64,000 nt of DNA from Wolfiporia cocos (Eukaryota; Basidiomycota; Agaricomycetes; Polyporales; Phaeolaceae), in contig JACCLO010000014.1 in NCBI GenBank assembly GCA_029448655.1, positions 1,550,001-1,614,000 on the forward strand, written 5' to 3'. The notes beneath the pieces are model-generated. The model made no database searches. It worked only from the letters and a program-made list of their open reading frames with translations, and was not told the DNA's origin. This document shows, in pieces, positions 1-11,160 of the stretch. Position 1 is the first letter of the stretch. Each line of letters starts with the position of its first letter. Made by a program: the position numbers and the translations under genes.

Positions 1-357
1 TTTTCGTTCTTCTGCCCCTAGTACTGATTGTACGTCAACCGTCTGGTCTTTCCAGTCAATCATGGGATTTTCGTCTTTCAGCCATCCATATCCTAGGATC
101 ATATTTACCGTTCCGATAGATCCTACCAGGAATCGGACCTTTCGTGTTTTCTGGGTTTTTGGGTATCGTAGGAGTATGGTGGCTTCTCGATCTATTTGTC
201 CGTCTTTGTTTTCTGTTCCGTCAACGTTCTTGACGATGATTGGGTTCTTCAGGGGCTGCGTGGGCACCTTGTATTTTTCTACCACTCTGCTGTGGATTAG
301 GTTTGACATTGCTCCTGAGTCAATTAATGCATTGCACTTCACGGGTTTTGCCAGCAT
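1..357 (-). pseudogene. A1 pol N-terminus: retropepsin domain (partial)
   Basis: Partial pol of A1. The first ATG is at 357, but the frame is open further upstream and overlaps the end of gag in the -1 frame, as in A2. It encodes the aspartic protease with active-site motif ALIDSGAMSN, then a stretch ending in WLKDEN and DWKDQTVDV before the window edge. By comparison with A2, a dUTPase and then the reverse transcriptase would follow. The protease would mature the Gag-Pol polyprotein in virus-like particles. Functional status is unknown because most of pol is off-window and A1 gag is broken. Confidence 0.85.
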
Positions 358-449
358 CAAGATTACCGGGATGAAGAGGGATCGATTCTTCTCGAACGAG
401 GTAATTACATGTGCTGCTTTCTCGGAGGGTAAGACCGTGGGCTTCTCTC

Positions 450-2942
450 CTAGTCGATAAGTTGTGCTAGGAGTTCAGGGTTCTTGGCTTTCAGGGCCCT
501 AATCGCTGTGACCGCTCTGTTGGCAGTGATATACTCCGTCTCTTCCTCAGAGATTTCTTCGATGCGAGCTTCTTGCTCGGTTTCTTCTTCTTCAGTCTTT
601 CGAGTAGTCCGCCTGGGGCGGGCTGATTTTCTTGGTTTCTTCGGGCAGTCTCGCGACATATGCCCTGGTTGATGGCAGGTGAAACACTTGCCCTTCTTGA
701 TATGATCATCCCTCTCCTGGGTGGTCATTCGATCTATGTCCATGGCATTCGGATCTTTCGATGCCGTCGTTTGCGGTGCACTAGTGTGTCCGTTATTCTG
801 GTTCGAGGCTTGCCAAGCCTTTTTCTTGACAAACGGTTTATCCCGTTTCAAGAATATCTTGTACGTATTCTCGTAGTACGAGGCAGCGGACTGCCATTCA
901 TTGATAGTTGCTGGTAGCGGCCGAACACCCATGATGTATCGGGTCGTGTGTTCTGGTAACCCTTTTTCGAAGAGGGTTATAAGTAGCGCGTTTCCGTCCG
1001 CGCTATATCGATCGTACTGGGCCGTTCCCGGCCAAGTTGTTAAACTCAATGATATAATCATCGATGTCTTTTCGGTCTTGGGCTACTTCCAGGATTTTCT
1101 TCTGCGCCTTCTGTACTTCTTCGATGGCTCCGAAGGCTTTCTGGAAGTCTGCATCAAACTGTGTGAAACTAGGCGGGAAGAATCGTTTCATCTGAGGGTT
1201 TGTATAAACCCGGTGGTAGTTCTGTTTCCATTGGCCTGTCTTCCCCTTGTTTGAAATATAAGAGAGGATAAAGATCACTCTCTGAACGTCGTTTTGAAAT
1301 GACATTTCGTACATCGTAAACCAGGAATTGCACTGGTTTATGAAGTTCTGCATGTCAGATCTTTCCCCATCGAATACGTCTGGGGGATTGATCTTTATCA
1401 TCGGGGGTCGGTAATATGGGTTTGGCGCCAGAGGTTGAGGCTGCAGTGCATTCGGTGGTGGGGGCCCTCCTGGGGGTCCTCCTCCTCCCGGGTATCCTCC
1501 ACTCGGGTTTCCTGGGTTTCCTCCGGGGTTCCCTGGGTGTCCTCCAGGGTTTCCTCCTCCGGGGTTTGTGGGGGTTCCTCCTCCGAGTCCGAAGTTTCCT
1601 CCCAGTCCTCCTCCGCCTGTATCTGCGGAGGTTCGTCCAAATAGGCCTGAAGGCCATGTTCCTGGGTTTGTCGTTCCCATTCCTCCGCTTGGGCTAGTCC
1701 AAGATGGATTTCCTCCGCTACCCATTCTGGGTGCGTTCTGTGGGGGGGTTCCAAAGAGGTCTGTTCCTCCAGCCATAGACCCAATTCCACTCTGCGCAAA
1801 AGCAGATACAAATCCTGGAGGGTCCTGTCCTCCGGTCTGGCTGTTATCTGTTCCTGTAAAGTTTCCAGGATTTCTCCCATCATCTCCGATGCACTCAGTT
1901 CCTGCCATTCCTGTGGCGTGACACAGACTAGACTGTGGGACTCACACTATAACCTTGTAAGCGACTTGAAGAGGTTGCTAGAGGTTGGTGAGGAGAATAG
2001 TGGGCGCAAGCAGAGATGTTATGTAACTGTGCGAATGCAGAGAACAAATCTAAGGCTTATCCGCAGTGATAGCCCTACTTATATACATGCTTTGTTTGAT
2101 TACCGGTAAGAGAGCCAAACATGAAGGTGGTCTGTGTGTAGACATAACTAATACGGTTAAGTCGTAAACTACAGTAGACCATGTGCGCCGGTAATGGCCG
2201 CACCAGTAAGAGCGTTTGTTTGGACCGTAGGTCCATGTTGTGGAAATGGCTGTAACTACGTTAGTAAGCCATGCATGTGATTCTTATATTCCGGTATCGG
2301 GATATGAGTAACCGTAAGGTCATTGGCATATGATAACGAGTGGGCCGCTTATCCAATTGTACTGACATACCCCGGTATAGGGATATGAGTAAGGCGCATG
2401 ACACCGGAGGTTAGTCCGCTGAGTCATTGACGCGTACAAGCATGTTGTGTACGTGTTGTTATGACAAGTGGACGTATACCGCGTTGTGTACGTGTTGTTT
2501 GGTTGCGTGTACGTGTAGACGGGCGCTTAGCAGCGTAAACGTCTACAAGGTCGTAGAAATACCAGATAAATAGGTAAAAATACGGGAAAAATAGTGGCAT
2601 GTCCCAAATCTGTGACATGGCGCTCGAAGGCTGATTCGTATTTCCATCGGCATCGGAGGTTCTGTTGATGGTTTTGGTCAACGTTGCGGTTGACATCAGA
2701 GGGATTTCCCCGAATCGTTCGAACGCTTCACGCATTATTTCCCAAACGGTCGTTCCTGCGGAGGGGTATACTTGTACCCACTTTGATGCCCTATCTTCTC
2801 TGGGGATGACAACAATTCCTCCGCAGTTACGGAAGGCTCCAATGGTGTCAGTCCACTCGTATCGGTTGAGTCTGTAGACTCCCTGAATGTCCTTGGGCAA
2901 GAGTTCAATCAGTCGTGCTGGGAATTCTGGTCCAAATATCAT
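450..2942 (-). pseudogene. A1 gag, split by a solo LTR and frameshifted
   Basis: Structural Gag of A1. The first ATG of the frame is at 2942 (MIFGPEFP...). Order: an N-terminal domain of about 90 residues of unknown fold, a Gly/Asn/Pro-rich linker, a capsid-like region (INPPDVFDGERSDMQNF... to KRDKPF), and a CX2CX4HX4C zinc knuckle (CFTCHQPGHMSRDC). The reading frame is broken twice: by the family B solo LTR at 1919-2617, and by one extra base near 1028-1033 relative to A2, which changes LAGKAQYDR to LAGNGPVRS. Gag stops at 450. The slippery heptamer seen at the end of A2 gag is absent here. Confidence 0.9.
1919..2617 (-). mobile_element. Solo LTR, family B (699 bp), TSD TGGCG
   Basis: The LTR runs TGACACAG...CTGTGACA on the plus strand, flanked by TGGCG at 1914-1918 and 2618-2622. 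The uninterrupted homologous site is in A2 gag near 57270. Sense orientation is minus. It contains the TATATA promoter region and the GCCGGTAATGGC motif shared with other LTRs. Confidence 0.95.
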
Positions 2943-2976
2943 ATGCCCTTGCACCGTATTAGGTGAGGGTGTGATA

Positions 2977-2987
2977 AGCTCGACCTT
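2977..2987 (-). promoter_or_regulatory. A1 primer-binding site (self-priming type)
   Basis: One base after the 5' LTR the minus strand reads AAGGTCGAGCT. This is identical to the PBS of A2, where the complementary 11-mer occurs inside the LTR just downstream of the TATA box. In A1's own LTR the matching 11-mer near 4025 carries two substitutions, consistent with its age. Confidence 0.7.
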
Positions 2988-3260
2988 CTGTTATGGGTCG
3001 AATACCCGTTCGTATATTCGAGTCGCGAATATAAATCGTTCTTCTGCACGTAGGCACGTCGCCGTATGCAAGGCAAGTACTCGTTAGATGCCTTCAAGCC
3101 CTAAGTGCCGTTCCTAGGGGATCGTATAATATTCAATACGCGTTAGAGGATATAATCTGTTCAGATGCGAGTCGAATAGAATATAAGACTCGCCTAAGTC
3201 CGAGAAGTCAGTGTGCACTTCGAGGACTTAGTCGTTTGGTTGCTTGAGCGGGAAATACTG

Positions 3261-3968
3261 TGTTACGGGTATTCTAATTTTTCGAATATCGACAGAACTC
3301 ACCATGGGGCGAATACGATACAGGGACTTGTTGCGCAACCAACCCCCCTGGCTACTCGTGACTCTACTGGGCGCATCCCCGGTTGTACTAGTCTACAGGG
3401 CGCGTTTCATCTTTGACAGATCCAACTCTGCCACCGTTTCACGTTCATCGTTTATTAGCTGATAGATGGCGTTCAACCGCCATCATTCCTATCTATCGTC
3501 TCAGGTATATCACTACATACCTATCAAACGTTTGATACTATAGCGTAGATAGTATCGGTGACATCTGGGACTGGCTTGACCCCTAAAACCCAACGTAGTA
3601 TATAAACTTATGTACTTACTATCGAGGCTCTTCAGCTCGACCTTGTTGTATAAACAAGAAGTCTTATACTCGTTCTCAAACGTAGGAAACTACGCTCAGT
3701 ATTTCTCATTCGAGCAACCGAACGACTAAGTCCTCGAAGTGCACATTGACTTCTCGGACTTAGGCGAGTCTTATATTCTATTCGACTCGCACCTGAACAG
3801 ATTATATCCTCTAACGCGTATTGGATATTAACCGATCTCCTAAGGACTTCACTTAGGACCCGAAGGCATCTAACGAGTATTTGCCTTGCATACGGCGACG
3901 TGCCTACGTGCAGAAGAACGATCTATATTCGCGACTCGAATATACGAACGGGTATTCGACCCGTAACA
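3261..3968 (+). mobile_element. Solo LTR, family A (708 bp) inserted inverted in the A1 LTR, TSD TACTG
   Basis: A full 708-bp family A LTR in the opposite orientation to its host LTR, beginning TGTTACGGGTATTC and ending TCGACCCGTAACA. TACTG flanks it at 3256-3260 and 3969-3973. Together with the host LTR it forms a long inverted repeat. Confidence 0.95.
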
Positions 3969-4148
3969 TACTGAGCGTAGTTTCCTACGTTTGAGAACGA
4001 GTATAAGACTTCTTGTTTATACAACAAGGCTGAGCTGAAGAGCCTCGACGGTAAGTACATGAGCTTATATACTACGTTAAGTTTCAGGGGTCGAGCCTGT
4101 CCCAGATGTCACCGATACTATCTACGCTATAGTACCAAACGCTTGATA

Positions 4149-5066
4149 TGTCACAAGCCAGTTTCAAAGCCTAGTAGAACATCCTAGGTTGACACCCCAT
4201 TCACGCCATATGCAGGCTACAGCACTCTATCCGAGCCCAGCTGGAATCCCACGGCAACGCTAGTAGAAGCCCTCCGCTATACAGGACACTACGGGCACTA
4301 GCAGGCCACCAGCAGTCTAACCCTAAACTCAGTCCAAGTCCCGGCAGCAAGACATACACTGCCTAGTCCCTAAACCCCAGAGTCACGAGCCGGCCCCTAG
4401 AGCCCAACAGGCTATGATAGCACGACAGGTACACCTTGTACAACTAAAGGCTACCCATCGCACACTACGCTATACGCCGACTAGGGGCACGGTCTACACT
4501 CGCACGTGACCCAGAATACTAAACCTAATGCCTCGCGTCCCCACCGCACGGACACTCGCCATTACCGGCATAGACACTATACTATACCCCTTACGCACCC
4601 TGACCTACGAGTACACCAGGCAGGGATAATAACTCCAGGCTCTGCACGACTGAGAACCCTACCAGTCACAGAGCGCTATACTCCGGTCGTGGCAGACCAC
4701 GCCCGATCACGGACTTAGAACCCCGCCATTACCGGCGTACCTACGATCGACGAGAACCACCGATCGAACCCGACAGATTGGCTACACATTAGATCCGCCC
4801 CTTATACGCTACGTCGCCATGGACATCAGCGCTCCGATGCCATTACCGGCACGTAGCTCATAGCCAGTTAGATACCAGTATGTAGAGGCCTCTGAGCCGC
4901 CGTACACAAACATGTACAAATAGCTTAGGAGTATATATGCCAGACAGTCTCGAGCGTAAACCTCAGACTTGTCTTGGCCTTTGACGGCTAGTGGTCCCGG
5001 GACCTGGAAGGCGCCTTTGAGCGAGCCCCCTTCCCCCGGTTGAGTGCTATTTTGTTGCTTGTGTCA
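4149..5066 (+). mobile_element. Solo LTR, family F (918 bp, relative of family D), TSD TGATA
   Basis: Starts TGTCACAAGCC, ends TTGCTTGTGTCA. TGATA lies on both sides (4144-4148, 5067-5071), inside the A1 LTR. It has a TATATA box near 4933, followed about 30 nt later by AGACTTGTCTTGG, close to the family D transcript-start sequence. It contains three copies of GCCATTACCGGC (about 4558, 4725 and 4838). Confidence 0.93.
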
Positions 5067-5335
5067 TGATAAGTATGTAGTGATGTATCCGAAATGATAG
5101 ATAGGAATGAAGATGGCGGTTGAACGCCATCTATCAGCTAATAAATGATAAATACGAAACGCGGACAGAGTTGAATCTGTCAAAGGTGAAATGCGCCCTA
5201 CATGCTAGTACAACTGGGGATGCGCCCAGTAGAATCACGAGTAGCCAGGGGGTTGGTTGTGAAACAAGTCCCTGTATCGTATTCGCTCGGTGGTGAGTTC
5301 CGTTCGTATCTCAAAAAATCAAAATATTCGTAACA

Positions 5336-5529
5336 ATAAATGATATCTACGAAACGAGGACAGAGTTGGATCTGTCAAAGATGAAACGCGCCCCACATGC
5401 TAGCACAACTGGGGATACACCCAGTAGAGTCACGAATAGCCAGGGGGTTGGTTGCGTAACAAGTCCCTGTATCGTATTTGCCCGGTGGTGAGTTCCGTCG
5501 ATATTCAAAAAATCAAAATAACCGTAACA
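5336..5529 (-). repeat. Older family A LTR fragment (194 bp)
   Basis: Directly abuts the A1 LTR and repeats its last ~195 bp (ATAAATGATATCTACG... to AACCGTAACA). A1 seems to have inserted into this older LTR, whose other half would lie off-window beyond A1. Confidence 0.8.
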
Positions 5530-6442
5530 CTGTGCCATTTGGTTAAAAGGTTAGGAAGTAGTAGGAGGTAGCTGAAGAAGTAAGCAGGAAGGAGATGTAG
5601 AAACTCCATCACGGAAAATCCACAAGGATCTGGCCCTACTAGGCCTGAGGCCTGAACCTTTTTGGTCCAACTTTCAGAATTCAGTACGCTGTTCAACGTT
5701 TAACGTAGCGGGCCATGCCGGAACCGGTGCTACTCCATTATTATATAATGAGGTAGTGCTAGTTCTAGCAGGGCCCAATACAGTTATTATTCTATCCAGT
5801 CACCAGGGGCATTATCTAATGACTTTGTCGGAAACATGTTGGTATCATTGAAATAAGTGATCAAATGCAAACATAATGCATTTGTTGATAACATCGTAAG
5901 AGACACAGGACCTCAACTGGCCATGGGCTGCGTAAAGATCCAGACACCAGGGGCATTATCTAATGAAGATATTATATAAGCTATCAATGCATTATGTTCG
6001 CATTTAAATGATACCAACATGTTTCCGACAAAGTCAATATATTATGCCCCTGGTGAGTGTGATTAACAACTGCTTAGAGCACATGTGCTATTTATTTGTG
6101 GCGACAGTACAGAGGGGCAGCATCTATCAAATATATACACGTAGCTGAGGTTTTCCAGGTTGTTGTCTTCCAGACAACCCATACAGGTGTTTGGAAGACA
6201 AGACATGAGACTCTTTGGGGTGTGCAGCATAGATACCCCTTCGAGCATGAAATACAATCCCCAACAGTGTATCGGATAGAATCAGCGAGATAATCAGCGC
6301 GGTACGCACATTGCTTCGAGAGCAGGCGGAGATTAAGCGCCGGAAGGGCCAGTCGATGGCACGTGCCGCCACATGCAGGCGCTCAGCTGGTTCAACTTCC
6401 ACAGCTGGTTCAACTTCCACCACGACCAACTGATTCCTAGTC
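5530..6442. other. Host intergenic region
   Basis: No coding region with convincing codon structure. It holds the inverted-repeat element at 5801-6055 and the 5' flank of the Crinkler-type gene. A duplicated CAGCTGGTTCAACTTCCAC unit lies just upstream of the gene near 6380-6420. No promoter element can be called with confidence. Confidence 0.5.
5801..6055. mobile_element. MITE-like element with ~90-bp terminal inverted repeats
   Basis: The left end CACCAGGGGCATTATC... is matched inverted at the right end ...ATTATGCCCCTGGTG; similarity extends about 90 bp inward through GTCGGAAACATGTTGG. AGT flanks both sides, a possible 3-bp TSD. A further direct copy of the left terminus lies inside at about 5938-5966, suggesting a nested or tandem insertion. 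No coding capacity. The superfamily is uncertain. Confidence 0.7.
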
Positions 6443-9059
6443 ATGTCCTCAACCTCAACCCCAACAGTCACGGTTCGGTATCTTCTCCACAATGGCGAAG
6501 CGAACCCAAGCAAAGTCAGGATTACCGAGGATGCTGATATGGACGATTTGCGAAAGGCCATTGGCGACGATCTGGGGTTATCAAGGGTGGAGACACTAAA
6601 GCTGACTCTGTGGAAGGTATGTAGCCACCCCATGCCGCATCTTGACGACCCTCACAGCGTCCCCAGCCCAATGAGGAACTGTTCATCAGCGAGGCGCAGA
6701 GTGACCTGGGTAGCATGATCCAGAGAGCCAATGGCCGCTTCCAGGCCATCGCAACAAAGATGGCACCCAACCAGCTCGTGAATGAACTCATCGACAATGG
6801 AGTCGAGCAGAGGAACAACAATCTGGTACACGTCATCGTCGCGGTCGGATTACGTGAGTTTCGCTCGCGTTTATCCCACTGCGCCAGTCATGTCATTCCT
6901 TGTGCAATAGCCGCTACAGAGGAGTTTGTCCACGCGCAGCGAATAAGGGCCTTAATTGGTTCGGAGCAGAAGGCTCGAATCTACGTCGATAGCCCCGGGC
7001 AATTCGACCTGAACGACCTTCTTATACCAGAGAACAAGATTTCCTTCCCAAACGACCGCCAAGGCACTATAGTGACCGTACGTTTGTCGAATCCGAACGA
7101 AATTGACAATGCCCCCATATTCGTGAAAAATCTCATCAAATCACTCAAGAGGAAAAGGATCATCCCCTCTGAGCTCGTGTCAACGGTGCGTTGATAGGCG
7201 TACCAGTGATGCTCGAGGATGCCGACTGTGTATCTGATTCCACCATTAGGATGATTACAGATTTCTCTCACAAGCCATTGGCGCAGATGCGCTGAATGAA
7301 AACTTCGAGTCAGGGTCCTTGAATAATCTCAATCAGCAACAGCAAGAACTGCTGACATACCGCCTCGCTGTTACCGAGTGCGCTCCTCTGATAACCTATA
7401 TACAGTCAAGATCATCCTTCTATAAAGACCAACACTTCACTGGTTACCTCGTCGATCGCATTTTGGCCAACGTTGATGGTGTACAGTACAACAAGTAAGT
7501 GGGCTGTTTGCGCCCAAGACAATATGTATAAAGATCATTTTCCAGATCAGTGGAAGTCATGCCCTCCATACTCGTTGGTGATCGTTCTTCGAAGGACTCG
7601 TATACGTACAAGCCAAAAAGTGACTTCATGCTTTCGACCGCATCTGCGCTTCCGCACAAATCTGCGCTTCCTCTAATCCTTGGAGAGTGTGTATCTGATC
7701 TGAAAAACGAGACAGACCGAGCGCGCATGCTACTACAAGCCGCCGTATACGTTAGAGTGGGAAACCATTTTCGCAGGAGTGACAACAAGTTTGTTCAGCT
7801 CTGCATTTATCTGAACAAAAACCTCGAGGCGGAGCGATACCTAGTCTACCAGGATGACAGAAGCAACGACGATGCGGTCAGTCGACTTTTTTAAAGTCTG
7901 ATAACGTCTTGTTGGCTGACAGGTTTTGGAAGGTCACGATCTTGCATGACGCCGTATTCAAGTTGGCTGAACCTAGGGAAGCCATGCAGTTTGCCTTGCA
8001 GCTTTACAACTACCGCCAGCACGAGCTGCCGTCCCTTATAGACGGATTCGACAACGAAATGGACGCCAATCTGCAGGCGCTCTCCGAAGCTATGAAAGAT
8101 CTCAATTTGGGATCCTTATCGAGCGCACGCAAGCAATCGACGGCAACATCGACAAAGAAATCATCCCGCCAAGGTTCGTCTATGGGAACGATAACGGAGC
8201 ATACCACAGCATTGCAGTTGCGCGGCTATTGGATTCGGGCGACTATCGGAAATGTAAGCGCGAGCTATGATCATGAATTCATCCTTGATTGCTCACATCA
8301 GGTCAGCATCCGCATGTCGCTAGAGTGTGGAAACCAGACCAGGACGAAGAGTTCATGGCCAAATTGGTTAAGAGGGACAGTACTGAGGTCGTATTGCTGC
8401 GATACCTTGACTCGCCCGAGTTGCGCTCCGACCCACGCAATCACACAATACCCGTGGTCGAGATTATCGATGCGAGCGCCGACTTGTGCATCCTCGTGAT
8501 GCCCAAATTCGAACCCTACCCCCTGCTCGTCGACAGGAGAAATCTGGACGCTCTCCATGATTACGTCCGTCAGATTGTAGAGGGCGTCGCGTTCCTACAC
8601 GAGCAGAACATCTCACATCTCGACCTCAAGCCAATGAACATAGTCGTCGATGTCAGTACGCAGAAGGTGTATATCATCGATTTTGGTCTGGCCCGCCGAC
8701 TGCAATATGAGGACGCGCAGATCAGCGGATATGCTGGAACGGAGGGCTGGACGGCTCCAGAAGTAGGCGAGAACCGCTACAGTCCCATTCGTGCCGATTG
8801 TTGGGCGGCAGGCAAGCTCATCCAAGACACCTTTAAGTTGTGTGGACCGCCTGGGCCGGAGCGGCAGCATCTGAACAAGATAGCAATACGTCTCCTGGAC
8901 CAGAACCCCGGGCAGCGACCAGCTTTGAAGGACTTGCTCAACGTGCGCAGAACGGATGAGCATGATGACGCGTTGTATCCGAAGGACAGCATGTTGATTA
9001 CGCACTCATTGCGGCCGACGATACCATTACCGCAGCTGACGACAGTGATGGTGGCGTAG
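6443..9059 (+). CDS. Crinkler (CRN)-type protein with C-terminal protein kinase domain
   Basis: Single host-type gene. Reading splice sites gives seven exons, 6443-6616, 6667-6853, 6920-7185, 7250-7494, 7546-7876, 7933-8253 and 8307-9059. All join in phase to a 758-residue protein with six introns of 50-66 bp. Exon 1 encodes a ubiquitin-like header ending in LTLWK, the hallmark of Crinkler/CR effector N-termini. A middle region without a confident assignment follows (VHVIVAV, then a helical stretch). The last exon is a kinase: HLDLKPMN catalytic loop (about residue 612), IIDFG (about 633) and an APEV segment. The usual Gly-rich loop is not obvious. CRN proteins are secreted or intracellular effectors in oomycetes and some fungi; the role here is inferred. 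Acceptors of introns 1 and 5 are the least certain (6657 is an alternative for intron 1). Confidence 0.82.
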
Positions 9060-9771
9060 TGATAGACACGACGAGGGCGCGTTCCTTTCTGTACTCTGTG
9101 ATTGTCTCTCAGTTTTCGTTTTCCTTATTTTTATCAAGATTTCACCTGAACGACTGTGCCAGCAGAACGAGATATATATACAGTTGAAGACCTCATAATG
9201 CATAACGGTGGTGACTGGATTTCTTTATGCATTATGAGGTCTTATGCGGTATCAAATTTGTCACCAGATGTCACATTCTGTGACCCAGCATGAATCCATG
9301 GAAATATCATAGCTGTGTACCACAGTATCTATCTAGTGTTACTTGTTTCATTGATGTGAGGGCAGCCTTGTGAAGATGAGTACAGTATTTGCACAACTTC
9401 TGCAGCATGAATGCCATGATGCCATCTGTCTCTGCAACCTGCAGCCTGAAGCATGTCACAAACATTTGACATCATCTATAGAATTAACAACACACCTTCT
9501 GCGAGGGTTGACGTCACGACCTCGTTTGACAAAGGCATGTGCATGTCTTACAGCGGCATGTTACTAACAGTAGATAACATCTGTGGTAGAGTAGATAAGA
9601 TAACAGTATATGATGTAAGTGTTCTAGGTCCTGACTTGTAGGCGCATGCGCACAGGCCAAGTTGCTTTAGGGTAGACAATACAGCCTTTGACTACAGTGC
9701 TACTCATGTACATATAAGCCTGAGTCTGAGGCATTGTACCTCAGACTCATCAATTTGGCATATGGGCTTAG
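9060..9771. other. Intergenic region after the Crinkler-type gene
   Basis: No gene seen. It contains the left end of the mariner-like element from 9181, a perfect 19-bp-arm hairpin at 9187-9243, and an 11-bp-arm hairpin (TGAGTCTGAGG, 7-nt loop) at 9721-9749 just before the G LTR. Confidence 0.5.
9187..9243. repeat. Perfect hairpin, 19-bp arms
   Basis: AAGACCTCATAATGCATAA at 9187-9205 is exactly inverted at 9225-9243 with a 19-nt loop. It forms the left subterminal region of the mariner-like element and matches units near its right end. Confidence 0.85.
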
Positions 9772-11160
9772 TGACACAGATGGCTCTGTGGGACTCACCA
9801 AGCCAGTATCCTTGCGATGAACTAAGGCGACTAGGTGAGGTAGAGGTTATCAGACGCGGTAGTAGGTGGAAGGTTCTTCTACGGCGTACGCCGAGAAGAA
9901 TAGAACTAAGGTTATAGGCCGTCAAGGCCCTACTTATATACATATATAACGGGTCATGTGCTACTGTATAGTGCATGCCCGATAAGGAGTGTGGGCTTGG
10001 TTGCCATAAGGGCGACCAAGTGGTACGACTACTCTACAAAGGCCGTGACCCGCCGGTAATGGCCGAGCCAATGGTAAAAGAGAGAGCGTGTGGTCTCATC
10101 GTTAGATGGACATGTGAATACGGGCGCAGCCCGGGTATAAGGGATGCCGGTTGCCGGATGCCGTAAGGTATAATGGCGATTGGCCGGCCATCATGTGCTG
10201 ACCAAGGCGGAACGCCGAGGTCGTTATGCTATTGGGCCAGCAGGCACCGTAGCATGTGATATGTCCGGACCGGATGGTTACCGGGACATATGGTGGTCTT
10301 AGCCGTGAGGCGAGGACCGGTGTTTGGGCAACGCCATGATGGCAGAAGCCCGGGACTTGGAGAACGCCGAGTCCGTGGGAGGCCGAGAAGGCCGTGACCT
10401 ATAGCAATATAGCCTTGGTGCTATTATAGTGCTGTATGGTCGTGTTGCCATTTTTATGCGAAGGCGTGGCGCGCCTGAGGTGCCATTGTGATCAAGGATC
10501 TTATGGCAGTGGGAAGCCGGGAAGGCCGACCCAATAGTACAAGGCCGTGAGGCACTGTTTGTACGTGTGGACATTATTATGCAAGCGTGCCGCGCTCGGC
10601 CTATCATTATGATCTAGGATCTATGACGTGGCTGGTCTTGCTCTGACGGGCGAGACCATATGATTTGGCGTTAGCCAAGGGTTACACTTAGCGTTAGCGA
10701 GGCGTGAGCCAAGCGTGAGCGTAAGCGTGAGCGTAAGCGTGAGCGTAAGCGTGAGCGTAAGCGTGAGCGTAAGCGTGAGCGTAAGCGTGAGCGTAAGCGT
10801 GAGCGTAAGCGTGAGCGTAAGCGTGAGCGTAAGCGTGAGCGTAAGCGTGAGCGTAAGCGTGAGCGTAAGCGTGAGCGTAAGCGTGAGCGTAAGCGTGAGC
10901 GTAAGCGTGAGCGTAAGCGTGAGCGTAAGCGTGAGCGTAAGCGTGAGCGTAAGCGTGAGCGTAAGCGTGAGCGTAAGCGTGAGCGTAAGCGTGAGCGTAA
11001 GCGTGAGCGTAAGCGTGAGCGTAAGCGTGAGCGTAAGCGTGAGCGTAAGCGTGAGCGTAAGCGTGAGTGGCGTAGACGACTTGTAGTTAGACGTATAAAT
11101 CCCAGGTAAATTGCTATAATCATAGGAAAAATGCTGTAAGCCCCAGATAAATCTGTGACA
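9772..11160 (-). mobile_element. Solo LTR, family G (1389 bp), TSD CTTAG
   Basis: TGACACAGATGG... to ...GATAAATCTGTGACA on the plus strand, with CTTAG at 9767-9771 and 11161-11165. Homologous to the 1160-bp G LTR at 46933-48092. The extra length is mainly a 12-bp tandem array. It has a minus-strand TATA region near 9940 and the GCCGGTAATGGCC motif near 10050. Confidence 0.94.
10711..11067. repeat. 12-bp minisatellite, about 30 units of GCGTGAGCGTAA
   Basis: Nearly perfect tandem array of period 12 inside the G LTR, flanked by degenerate GCGTTAGC/GCGTGAGC units. The other G LTR in the window lacks it, so it expanded after or within this copy. It is free of stops in several frames, which yields spurious Ser-Val, Thr-Leu and Arg-Ser ORFs. 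Confidence 0.95.

Larger units (their letters stand above)
1..5335 (-). mobile_element. Ty3/Gypsy family A copy A1 (5' portion, runs off left edge)
   Basis: Minus-strand LTR retrotransposon read from its 5' LTR (2989-5335) through a primer-binding site and gag to the start of pol at the window edge. It is homologous along its length to the near-intact copy A2 at 49317-58352. It is older and broken: the gag has a solo LTR and a one-base insertion, and the 5' LTR has two further solo LTRs. Without those insertions the LTR is about 711 bp against 708 bp in A2. The 3' half lies outside the window. Confidence 0.92.
2989..5335 (-). repeat. A1 5' LTR, interrupted by two solo LTRs
   Basis: The LTR starts TGTTATGGGTCG (plus strand) and ends ATTCGTAACA. 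The pieces 2989-3260, 3974-4148 and 5072-5335 join colinearly to the 708-bp LTR of A2 once the nested elements and their TSDs are removed. Several substitutions separate it from A2. Confidence 0.93.

Noticed and set aside
1918..2109. ORFs starting MTQTRLWDSHYN inside LTRs
   Set aside because: They recur wherever the family B LTR inserts and are LTR sequence read in a chance frame.
9721..9749. Rho-independent-type terminator hairpin
   Set aside because: The hairpin is perfect, but the organism is eukaryotic, there is no T-run and no upstream transcription unit is adjacent.
10711..11067. Possible CRISPR array
   Set aside because: The unit is a 12-bp contiguous tandem repeat with no unique spacers, and the setting is eukaryotic.
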